Source of the DNA: Cyclospora cayetanensis
Lineage: Eukaryota; Apicomplexa; Conoidasida; Eucoccidiorida; Eimeriidae
NCBI RefSeq assembly: GCF_002999335.1
Contig: NW_020312247.1
Span: forward strand, 186,001 to 250,000
DNA length: 64,000 nucleotides
Reading direction: 5' to 3'
Shown: piece after piece, positions 13,101-23,205 of the stretch
Numbering within the stretch: position 1 is the first letter of the stretch
Layout: every line of letters begins with the position of its first letter
Program-made: the position numbers and the translations under genes
The notes under the pieces: model-generated
Told to the model about the DNA's origin: nothing
Database searches by the model: none
What the model saw: only the letters and a program-made list of their open reading frames with translations

Positions 13101-15528
13101 GCACACGCATCACGTCTTATTTTCTGTCCAAGGATGGGGATGCTTTCCTGCCGTTACTGCTGCATCTTTCCTCCTCCTCCTGCTACTGCTGCTGCATCTT
13201 TCCTCCTCCTGCTACTGCTGCTGCTTCTTTCCTCCTCCTCCTGCTACTGCTGCTGCTTCTTTCCTCCTGATGTGGTGCAAAGCAACCGAGTGCCTTAGTG
13301 GGGGTTCTGTAAGAGGTGGCGCCGTCGTATAGCCGCGTGGCGTTTCGCAGGGGGGAGCAAACAGACACACAATACACGAGAAAAAGGGAACCCTACCCCA
13401 CAACAGCACAGCCCACGACAAGGCGGGGGGATCAACGATGAAGAGATTTTGCGTGTGCACGCATTGCGAGATTCTTGAGACACGTGCTGGAAAACGTACG
13501 AGGACATGAATAAGAAGCGTAGCCTTCATATCTCGGAAGGCGCTAAGCAGCGACACGGGATCTGTTGCAGAAATGAGAGCTCCCATAGCAAAGGCGGGCC
13601 GAGTTGTTAGAGACACTCCAGGCAGCAACATGCCTGCAGCAGACGCAGAAACGAGCAGAACAAACAGCTTTCGGCAAAAATTGCTGCCTGACGACGGCCA
13701 TGGCGCACACGTCTCCTGGCAGCTGCGCCAGCACTTGGAGTGTCAAAGCCACCAAACAAGACAATCAAAGGACCTGCTCCGAGCATGTGAACTCCGATAA
13801 TCAGCGTGCTGCAGAGCGTCGCCGCAGTTGCAAGCCACAAAACTGAGCCAAAGTTCTCTGCAAAAGCCGACGCAAACGGCTCCTCCGTTATCTCCAAACC
13901 CCTGAATCACAGCAAAAGCATGCAGCCTATTAACACTCAATCCAGAGGGAGGCCCTCAAACTCCACATGGCAAGTCCACATATAAACTGTATACGTGCAC
14001 ACAGAGACACACATAGACACACAGACACAATGACAATACAATATATATATACATCTATATGTATATACACTCATTTATATATATATATATATGTGTACCT
14101 ATGTACACACTGGCACATACATGTATATACACACACACTGGCACATACATGTATATACACGCACACACTGACACATACATGTATATACACACCGACATAT
14201 AGATGTATATACACACACACACTGACACATACATGTATATACACACCGACACATACATGTATGTACACACACACACTGACACATACATGTACATACACAC
14301 CGACATACACATGTATATACACACACACACACTGACACATACATGTATACACACATACACACACACTGACACCTACACACACACTGAGACATACATGTAT
14401 ACACACACACACACACATACACTGACACATACACTGACACATACACACACACATCTACACATAAACGTACATAGACATACAAATATATTTCTACACACAT
14501 ACATACATAGATATATACATGTAGACACATATCCCTTTTCCACATGTCGCCTGAACGGGAGCGCGTCGCACAACCGAAGGACGAGATGCGCAGGCGGAAG
14601 ATAACACGCCAGGCGAAATAAAGTGCAAATTGTGTTGTGGGGAGGGGTTTATGCATTCGGCATGGAGGTCTTTGGCGTAACGCCTTTTAAGTGTTTCAAG
14701 GCACCCCTGGAAAACGATCGGCGGGAGCAGCAGGACGAAGAAAACCTCCTCCTTGAGAGCCAGCATGCCGCGAAGGCTGCTGCTGCTGCGTGGCTGCAGC
14801 TGCAAATGTTGCTGCAGCACAGCCCCTAGCAAAAGCCCGAGCAGCGTTGCGAGCAGTGGCAGCTGCAGCACCTGATGATGCAGGCGCTTCGCGGCAAGGA
14901 AAATGAAGAACGATGCTGCAACAATCAGCAGCAGTGCCAGCAACCCCATGGACACAACCACCTCCTTTTCGCTGCTGCTCAGATCTTCAAGGTTGTCATG
15001 ATTGCTGCTCTCGTTGTTGTTGCTGCTGCTATCTGGCACTTCCGAACTCTGCTGCGGATCCTGCGATGCTCTGCGCAGGTTGGCAACGCCCTTTGCATCT
15101 GCTCTGCGTGCAGCACGCGCATCCGTTTCCGCTGGAGCTCCCCTTTCTGGGGAGGCTTCCGCTTCAGCTGGCGCATGCGTTGCGGCTGCCTCAGGGGTTG
15201 CTTGCACTCCTCCCGCGACACCAAGTGCTTGCTGGGAGAGCTCTGCTGCTGCCAGTGGTGTGGCGTGTGCTTTCGCTGGACTGCTGAGAAGGAGCTCCTC
15301 CCCCGAGAAGGCTGTTAACCGCGCAGACTGCGCTGCTGATGCGGACGCCTCGCGCGTTTCTGATCCCAGAGGCGCTGCTGGAGAGGCCGCTGCTGTTTCT
15401 GCTGCTGAGGAAGGCGGGAGCAGGACGTGCTCGTCGAAGCCTCCGACTGGTGCCGCCTCAGTCCCCCGATGCGGGAGCCTTATGAGGAGGAGCAGAGGGA
15501 GGAGGAAAAGGAGGCAGGGGAGTTGCAT
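10147..15528 (-). CDS. Na+/H+ exchanger (NHE family)
   Basis: Multi-pass antiporter exchanging Na+ for H+ across a membrane. Eleven exons: 15528-~14684, 13901-13753, 13633-13500, 13086-12922, 12609-12514, 12304-12202, 11770-11629, 11432-11320, 11181-11077, 10945-10696, 10531-10147, giving about 828 residues. Seen in the protein: a hydrophobic signal (about 1-17), an Ala/Ser/Glu-rich stretch to about 180, first membrane helices around 190-240, ATDPVS at 354-359, the transport motif GESLLNDAV at 379-387, SGIVSICFCGIS in exon 6, the AECVVFVYLG helix in exon 7, and GLRG at 577-580. A polyglutamine run lies in the tail, followed by LDARYLTPFF, a motif like the FDxxYLKP of organellar NHEs. Intron 1 is the weak point: either GC donor after 14684 with acceptor before 13901, or GT donor after 14682 with acceptor before 13857. 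Stop at 10147-10149. Confidence 0.9.
12370..12425. repeat. GA microsatellite in exchanger intron 5
   Basis: Imperfect GA repeat on the plus strand between exchanger exons 6 (12304-12202) and 5 (12609-12514). It is pyrimidine-rich on the transcript strand. Confidence 0.8.
13147..13265. repeat. CTG/CTT repeat in exchanger intron 3
   Basis: About four copies of a roughly 30-base unit built from TTTCCTCCTCCTGCTACTG and GCTGC, lying between exchanger exons 4 (13086-12922) and 3 (13633-13500). Confidence 0.8.
13985..14530. repeat. Minisatellite with core ACACATACATGTATATACAC in exchanger intron 1
   Basis: About 550 bases of degenerate units of ACACACTGACACATACATG followed by TATATACACAC, within the first exchanger intron. 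The long Cys/Val/Tyr minus-strand frames over it are repeat artefacts. Confidence 0.88.
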
Positions 15529-16363
15529 TTTGGGTGTTTCAGAGCCGTAGCAGCACCATCAGCTGGTGGTGCCGCGGCGAAAAAAGGCTCGTGCTGCATG
15601 GGTTTAACCCCCGCTGGTTCTACAGCAGCAGCGGCAGTGACGGCGGCAGCAGCGCTAAGCGCCGGGGAGGCTCTGCAGATTCCTCATGATTTGTGGCTTG
15701 AAAATGACTTTCTGGCACTGATACTGGTGTAGAAGGGCAAACTGTCGGCAGCAGGGAGCCCCTCCGATCCAGCACGCGCTCTCCTGTGGCTCAGCAGCTG
15801 CTGCGTACTGTGTGAGTGTAGCCCGTCCGTGCGGCGAGAGCAGCAGTAGTGCCTGGGATGCTGAGCCCACGGAGGAAGGAAGCCGTGGCAGAAACGAGTT
15901 TCGCGCAGCCTATTTCGGACGAAAAGGCAAACAGAGGGCCTTCAAAGCCTAAGAAGTAAGCAGGATGAGGCCCCCCTGGCAGTCACCGCAGCAGCAGCAG
16001 CAGCAGCATCACTGCATAGAGCTTGAGGAGCACCAGCAGCCGGGTGTGTGGGGGCAAGGATGCGTGGATGGAGGGGCCTCGCGCAGCAGGGAATATACCT
16101 CATCTGTCTTGCTTTTTCTGTAAAGTAATCAAATAGACGATTTTTCGGCCTTGATTACCTTGCAGCTGCCACTGCTGCCCCTGCTGCGGCTGCCCGTTCT
16201 GCACTGCCGCCGACGTCGAGGTGCGTGGGGTGTGTCTTTGTTCACATTCTTCGAGGGTCTGGACACTTGGAATTCAGACAGAAAGCGCAAGCCTCTGAGC
16301 AGGCCGTCGGCGCAAAAGTGCTCCACTACTGCAAGGGATAAGGCAGGATTTCGTGCTTCGGCA
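15529..16363. promoter_or_regulatory. Shared upstream region of the exchanger and co-chaperonin genes
   Basis: The exchanger (minus) and co-chaperonin (plus) start codons face away from each other across 835 bases, so the region must hold both 5' leaders and promoters. It contains a CAG run at about 15990-16007. I see no defined promoter element and no convincing gene; in-frame upstream ATGs exist for the co-chaperonin (for example at 16151). Confidence 0.5.
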
Positions 16364-19300
16364 ATGAAGGCTGGACGGTGTCGAATGTTGCCGCTGCTCC
16401 TCGGAGTAGCGGCAGCGGCAGCGGCAGTGCAACAAGCTGCTACCTTCGCCTTTTCACAGTCATCGCAGATCCTGCGGGTGAGTGCCTGCAGCCTTCCTGA
16501 CCCCTTTTGTGCTTCCAAAGGTGTGGACTCGCCGTGCATCCTGTTGCCTCGCAGAAGCTGAACCGATGGTGATGCGCGTATCCGCCTTTTTTCATTTTGC
16601 CACGTGGGATTCTCTTGCTGCAGGGCATGACTGCTGCAGCTCCACCTCCCTTGCAGGCGCTGACGCCGACTACTGCTGCTTCTGCAGCCTCGGCAGCTGG
16701 TATGCCTCGAAGGAGACCTTCTACGCTGTAACGCCAAGCGTCCTACTGCTAGCAGCACCGAGTTTGAGCTGCACCCCATGGACATGCCGCTGCATCCTCG
16801 TGTGTGGCTTTTACTGCAGCAGGCACTGCAATAAGCAGCAGCAGCAAGCACACGCTGGAGGGAGAAGCTATTCGTGGCTCCCTACAGCCGCTGCGAGGCA
16901 TGGTGCTCATAGAGAAGGTAGAAGCCGAAGCCAAGACGCGGGGGGGGTTGCTCCTTCCTGTCGAGGTATGAAGTGCAGTCACAGACTGTCTGGCTTTCGG
17001 ATGCCTCCTTTTACGCAGCCCGCCTGGTGCTGTCGCTGCTGCCTAGCCTGCTGGCTGGATGTATGCTTATGCTGCAAGGTCTCTTTGGCAGACGACTTTA
17101 TTGCTTTTTTTACCGCGACACCCTGCAAGTGTCTTTTTCTCGTGAACGCCTTGTCGGGCAAAAACCACGCGAGAGCATTGCACTCTAGCTGCCGCCAAGC
17201 AGGGTTGGCGAAACTGTTTTGCTACTGCACCTATGTCGGTAAGGCTGAGAGGCGTGCAGAGAGTGCCTTGGGGTGTCTCATTGCAGTCTCGAAAGGAGCA
17301 GATCATCGGCAAAGTCCTCGCCTCTGGCGCGGGGGAATTCCTCCCAGAAACAGGGTGAGTGCTGCATAGATTTGTATGTGTGTGTATGGGCGTATATTTG
17401 TGTGTGGATTTGTGTATTTGTATTTGTTTATTCGTGCGTGGATTTTTGCTATTGTGTGTGTGTGTGGATTTGTGTGTGTGTGTGGATTTGTGTTTGTATT
17501 TGCGTGTGTATTTGCGTGTGTATTTATATGTGTATTTGTGTGTGTATTTATATGTGTATTTGTGTGTTTGTGTGTTTGCGTGTGAATTTGTGTGTGTATG
17601 TGTGTGTGTATTTGTGTGTGTGTGTCTATTTGTGTGTGTATTTGTATATTTGTGTATTTGTGTGTGTATTTGTGCTGCTGCTTGTGTTGCTTCCATGGTG
17701 TATGCGTCCGCTGGGGCTGAGCGTGCCACCCGTGTGGTGGGTGGCGCTGGTATGGTATTAGGCGGGAGAGCAAATTGAAAGGGGCCTCCCTCTCTCCCCC
17801 TTTCTCCCTTCCTTCCTGATTTTCCGATGAAAGGGAGGGAGGGAAGGGGGAGCACGAGCAGGGATGGCCTCTTGCCTCGTCCCTGAACCCTTTAGCGCGA
17901 GGCATGAGCTGCGCCTCCTGCGAAAGGAACCATACTTTCTACTCGAAATCAGGGAGATATCCATACACATATATATATATAAATTCATATGTGTATAAAT
18001 CCATAGATATACATATACACTATACATCCATATCAAATATATGAAGCAGTGGAAACGTGCATGCAACTGTGGTTCTGTGGAGGCGCGGATGGTTTTCATG
18101 TTGTCTCTGTGCCCCTATGCCGCTTATTTGTTTCCGCGGGCTTTCTTACCTCCAAGAGTGTTGCTGATTTCCTTGTGGCAGCAAATCGTCTCGCGTCCTA
18201 TGGCAGTGGTGCCTTGGTTGCCTTGCCGCGCTGTGTGCAAAGGGGTGCTCTATTCTGCCGATCTTGCTGTTTCAGTGCTTGCCTGCTGCCGAGGCTGTTT
18301 GCTTTTCCGCAAATCTAGTGCTTATACTTACTTGGTGCACCCATGCGTTTGCATGCGCATGGCTGGCGGTTGCATTTGCAGCGGCAGCACGCATGTGTGC
18401 TGGTGTCTGTACACCTAACCCATTGGTTGCGGGCACTTTCGGGACTGCTGTTGTTGTTGCTGCTGCAGAAAACGCGTTCCGGTTGACGTCAATGTCGGAG
18501 ATTTTGTTGTGTTTTCCAAGCACTCGGGCGAGAACGTGCGTTCGAAAAGATTGCTGCCTTCTTATTTAAAAAAATGCTCTCTGAGTGCTGTTTCAGCCGC
18601 ACCTCTATTGGCGGCTGCCTCGCGTTTTGGGTGCCCTGCGTCGCCTCTTAGGGCACTGTTGCTGATATCAACATTTTTCATGATTTGCTGCTGCAGCTAC
18701 AGCCGCACGTTGCTTTGTTTCACAGAACAATCGGCGTCGTGCGCGTACGTACAGGTGTGTCTGTATATATTTTGTGTTGTGTATGGGTATGTGTCTGTGT
18801 GTATGTGGGTATGGTTCTGCAGCTGAAATATGATGGTGCAGAGTGCGTGTTGCTCTCTGCGGAGGAGCTTCTTGCGAAGGTGTTGAACCCTAACACTTGG
18901 CAGGCAGCAGACATCAAGCCTCTCGGTGACACGTAAGATTGTTTTGGAAGAAGAGGGGGGGAAGGGCCTCGTGGCGTCAGTGCAACGCTGCTGCTGAGGT
19001 TTAGTTCTGCATTACTCTGGATTGCTGGGGAGGGTGTGAGTGCCTCTTGCCGGCTCCCTGCCCCTCCTGCAGCCGTAAGCCGGTACGCTGCCGCCTCTGC
19101 TGCGTTGTTGCAACGCTCCCGCATCCGCTTGTTTCTGCTGTCGAGGGCTGTGCTGCAGGGTGTTTGTGCGCGTCTTGAAGCCATCCGAGAAAAGCACTGG
19201 GGGGCTGCTGCTGATGCCTCAGCAACAGCATCGACTCCTCCAGCAGGCCGAAGTAGTAGCTACCGGCCCTGGGAGGCTCAATAAGCAGCAGACGCGAATT

Positions 19301-19717
19301 CCTGTCGAGGTACGCTCGTGAAATGGGGTCATCCTGTGACGGTTTTTCTGCGTGTGCGCGCGTATTCTGTCGATCTATTTCGGCGTTCTCGCTGATGGGT
19401 GGCGGCGGCTTTCCCTGCCTTTTTTCTTCTCTGTGCTGCTCGATACTCTGCTGGCCTCGCAGCAGCAGGCACACTTGAAAGCCGCGCACTCCCTGCTGTA
19501 GCCGGCCTAAATAAAGGCTTTCCTTGAGGGGGTGGCTCCAACGGTTTGCCAGTTCTGAAGGCAACCCCTGCGTCTTCCCCTTTGGGTGCCTCCGCCGCAG
19601 GTCTTTCCGGGTGAGCGCGTTGTCTACTCGAGCTACGCGGAGGAAGCCGCGCAGTTGAAAATCGGAGACGACGTCTTTGCATTTGTTAGGGCTCATGAGA
19701 TTGCTGCCAAGTGGTAG
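16364..19717 (+). CDS. Tandem GroES-domain co-chaperonin (Cpn20 type), probably apicoplast
   Basis: Co-chaperonin that caps a GroEL/Cpn60 barrel during organellar protein folding. Eight exons: 16364-16477, 16624-16699, 16820-16965, 17287-17354, 18469-18535, 18823-18932, 19159-19309, 19601-19717; phases agree throughout and give 282 residues. Residues 1-38 form a signal peptide (MLPLLLGVAAAAAAV), and an Ala/Thr/Ser-rich stretch to about 83 could be the transit peptide. GroES domain 1 spans about 84-178 (LQPLRGMVLIEKV; mobile loop KTRGGLLLP; GKVLASGAGEF; VNVGDFVVFSKHSGEN). Domain 2 spans about 188-282 (IKPLGDTVFVRV; KSTGGLLLM; VVATGPGR; LKIGDDVFAF). Two GroES domains plus a bipartite leader are typical of plastid Cpn20; localisation is inferred, not seen. 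The ATG at 16364 was chosen because the signal peptide follows at once. Exon 5 uses a GTGCGT donor. Confidence 0.93.
17361..17685. repeat. TTTGTGTGTGTA minisatellite in co-chaperonin intron 4
   Basis: About 325 bases of degenerate TATTTGTGTGTG units on the transcript strand, between co-chaperonin exons 4 (ends 17354) and 5 (starts 18469). Not coding. Confidence 0.88.
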
Positions 19718-21632
19718 TAGTTAGCTTTACAAAAAGGGTGCACTGTACCCCCAACCCACTGTTGCAGTCTTCAGTGGATGTGTCTAGTCCAATTGAAAGC
19801 GCGCGCGCACGTGCTGCCGAGTTCGGCGACGCAAAGGTCACGCGGGGGGCGAAGGGCAGCAGTCTGCTCTGTCTCGAGCTTCCCTAAATGGGCAATGACC
19901 GATTTCTTTGCTCGCGCTTCCAAATCAGCAGCAGTACTGAGGCACGCCTCATGCTGCTGGTACCACCTACGCCTGTGGAGTGGGCACGGGGGCTGTGCCC
20001 TAAGCGGGGAAAGAGCTGCTATAGGCAGAGGAGAGCTGCTCTAAACGGGGAGGATGCTGCTCTAAGCGACATGCGGCGGCGCTCCTGCCTGAAGGTAGAA
20101 GGGGGGAGGGGCGTCTTGGACTGGGTATGTATATATATACATATATATATATATGTATGCACATTACGGAAAGTCTACGAGAGCCCTCCTTGGTCCCTCT
20201 AGAGCTCAGAACCTTGTTCACCGGTATTTCAGACACTGTTTCCGTCTATTCTGCATATTTATGCGCCCTGCTTGGCTGGCTGCGCCTGGTGCTGCATACG
20301 TTAGAGTCCGGCGCCGGACGGGATGGCCACAGTTCCGCAACTGGAGGCATGTTAAGCGGCGGTGTGTAAGCTGATTGCTGCTACGGCGTTGCTCTGCACC
20401 CAAAGAAACGCGACGGCCGCCTCCTAAGGAGCGGTGCTCGTCGTAGGCCAAGGGCCGTACGCGCATTACCTAGGGTCGATGGAGCAGAGATGCGCAAGCA
20501 AACAGCTTGCTGCTTTCTTTTCGACTGTGCCACTTAACTGTGCAAGCTAAATAGATTGGATACCAGTGGAGTCAATGCGAAGATCTTGAAGGGCAATGCA
20601 GGTGGGTGGTCGGACGCTGGTCGGTGGCCGTGCCAACACAAGAGCACAATCGAGGCCTCTCCCGGGGGGTTAGCTCGGTGCCAGTAAGCGCTGCCGCTCT
20701 ATATTTTCCCTCCACTGGCATCCCTAAAATTGTTCATTGGGCATGGCTAAACACTTGCACATTGGAAAAAGAAGAAATCTGCACAACGCTAGTACCGTTG
20801 TTCTCCCGAGCATCCTCGTGGGCGCGGGACCGGCAGTAGCGGCCGACAGCTATAGCACTTTCTTCAGGGCCTTCTCCCCCCAATTTAGTCCCTTCCCCTC
20901 TTGAAAACAGCACCGTGATTTCTTTTGTTTCACCTCCGTACACTCTAGGGGGCAGCCATAGCTGAGCGCCGATCTCCCAGCTCGCTGGCGTGCTGCTGTC
21001 GACTCACCTACAGCTGCGCAACTAGATCTGGAGTTTTCCTTGCATTCGTGTTCTTCTGCGCCTCATTTCTACGACTTCAACTCATTACGGTCTCTACCTT
21101 TTCTCCCTCTGCGGCAGTGGCTGCCCAATACCCGCAGCAGCGGTTAAATGTGCAAGGCGTAGCGAAAAGGGCAGCCAGCCTCACGTACAGCTGTTTAGGG
21201 GATTTCTCTCTTTTCTAGAAGGCCTACCCCTCTCATGCCCTTGCTCCATTGAGGTCGCTCTGGCTTGACGCCTAGTGTCAGAGGCTCCATAGCATCACAC
21301 CCACCCGTACATGCCTAACAGGTTTCCCTTGCTGCACGGGCACGACCAAGAGTGCAAAACAACTGCGTTTTCCCCGCCTGAACACCCCTCCCTTTTATTG
21401 CACGGCCGATCCTTTCAACTACGGTGGTGCAAGAAGCCCGCTTGGCAGCAGTTTAGCGTCCTGACTTTCTACTTTTCTTGCGTTTTCCTACCACCATCCT
21501 CACGAGAAGACCGCAGCAGAGCAACAGCTGAATGCCTTCCTCAACTGCTGCAGTAGTCGCAGCAGCAGACTCCCAGCTCTGATTAGCAGCGTTGGCCACA
21601 ACAACACCCGGTGCACCCCTGCAAGCACGAAG
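19718..21632. other. Intergenic region between the co-chaperonin and LicD-like genes
   Basis: About 1.9 kb, presumably the 3' region of the co-chaperonin and the promoter of the LicD-like gene. It has a short TATA repeat near 20130-20155. Reading frames are short and unremarkable; no gene supported. Confidence 0.55.
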
Positions 21633-23205
21633 ATGCAGCCTTCTCCCTCGTCTTCTAGCCGAGTGCCCCCGGGGTTCAGCCGCGTTCTCACAGTAGGGGA
21701 GGTACCCCTAATGGCAGGAAGCAGCCATAACAAGCATCCAGGTGCACAAACGAAGGGGAAACAGACGTATACAATGCTTCTGCCTCCCACTACCACCACA
21801 AAGGGCGTGCGGGGGTATCACGCCCTTCGCTTTGTGCGTCTGAGGCGTCTTCATGGGCGTCAGATGCTGCAGAAATATTGCTTTCTGATAGCGATGGGGG
21901 TGGTAGGCATCATGCTGCTGCTGTGGAGCGAGGTCACCTCTCCATTGCTACAGCAGCTGCAGCAGCTGCGGCGTCACTATTTGTATTCGGCTGGCACTAC
22001 AGCCGAAGACGTAGAGCGATGCGAAGGTGTTGTAGGTTCCCCACGCGTATATGCAGAGGGGTCGCTCATAGCCTTGTGGGGGACTGGCCGCCGGGAACTT
22101 CTCAGAGAGGCCCTGGAGAATGAACTCCAAGGGGCCTCCAAGCCGCTGCTCTCCATCCCGCAGCATGAGGGGTTGCTTGGCTTGTTTGAGGTGCTAGCGA
22201 ACGCATTCAGACTCAAACAGGTGCGGTGGGCCTTAGCTGGCTCCTCCTTGGCAAGCTCGCTCTTCCGGCATGATTTGCTTCCCGGAGAAACTGTTTTAAG
22301 CATCCTGGTGGATGAACAGGACAAGAAAGCCGTTCAGGAGAGCTGTGCCATGTACAATCCAATGAACGAACTCTTGAAGCCGCAAAAGTATATCTCCCAG
22401 ACGCTTCTCTCATGGGTTGCCGCTACGAAGACGAAGCCCAAGGTGTTTCTTTCTCCAAACCCCCCATATGTCTGGTGGCATCGCAACACTTGGGGTTACA
22501 AGTGTATTCCCAAGTAGGGGAGAACACGTTCTGTTTCAAGGCCTCTAACTGCTGCTTCTTATGTATGTATGTATTTGTGTGTGTGTGTGTGTGGCGCAGT
22601 TCGAGGAACAGGCCCTGAACGCGCCTTTTGGCCTGATCCATCTGGACACGTCAAAGGCCTCAGAGGACTTCAATTTTCCGTCTCTTTCTGTAAGAACGTA
22701 CTGGTACAAGACCGTTACTGAGAAGCCTCGTAATGCCAAAGAGGACTGGGAACCTTATGCCGTGATGGGAGGAGGCCCCTCCAGGATTACTATGCCTATG
22801 GGGGAATGGGCCCCCTTTGTTGAGAGGCCGTTAGGGCTGCTTGCCGTTCCGACACCGCGCAACCCTCTGTACTACCTCACACGCCTCTACAAGACGGCCA
22901 ATCCCCTCTGCGCTTCCGCAAAACGCGAGGAGGGAGCCGCGGGAAAAGAGGCGGGCAATGCAGACGGAAGCACAGGCAGTAGCGGCATTTTCTCGCTGCT
23001 GCCCGCATCGCTGGCGGCGTGTAGCGACACCAGCAGTTTCATGAAGAGTTACTCTATGCCGTTTGTGTCACGCGCGAAAGTGACGCCGGACTGCCTCAAG
23101 GAATCGTTTTACCTCAACGGGGAGCTACAGCTCGAAATTTACACAAAGTCAAGATACACCCCGGCTCCAGAGTTCGCCTCCTGGCTGCTTCCTTCCTGGA
23201 GGTGA
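21633..23205 (+). CDS. Type II membrane protein, LicD/fukutin-like
   Basis: LicD/fukutin proteins transfer phospho-sugar or phosphocholine groups onto glycans, usually in the Golgi. Exon 1 (21633 to about 22516) encodes a Ser/Pro-rich cytoplasmic start, one membrane helix (about 82-98, CFLIAMGVVGIMLLLW) and a lumenal region. WALAGSSLASSLFRH at about 199-213 resembles the family's GGTLLGxxRH signature. Exon 2 (about 22600-23205) carries VERPLGLLAVPTPRNPLYYL, which resembles the family's C-terminal part, and ends at TGA. The expected acidic DDD-type triad after RH is absent (LLPGETVLSILV). The exon 1-2 junction is unresolved: the best donors (before GTAGGG at 22516 or GTGTAT) are phase 2 while the acceptor before 22600 needs phase 0. 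A possible third exon begins after the CAG at 23229-23231. A TG microsatellite (22561-22592) fills the intron. Confidence 0.55.

Noticed and set aside
14055..14656. Minus-strand Cys/Val/Tyr-rich frames next to exchanger exon 1
   Set aside because: Repeat translation within exchanger intron 1; no donor joins them to the exon.
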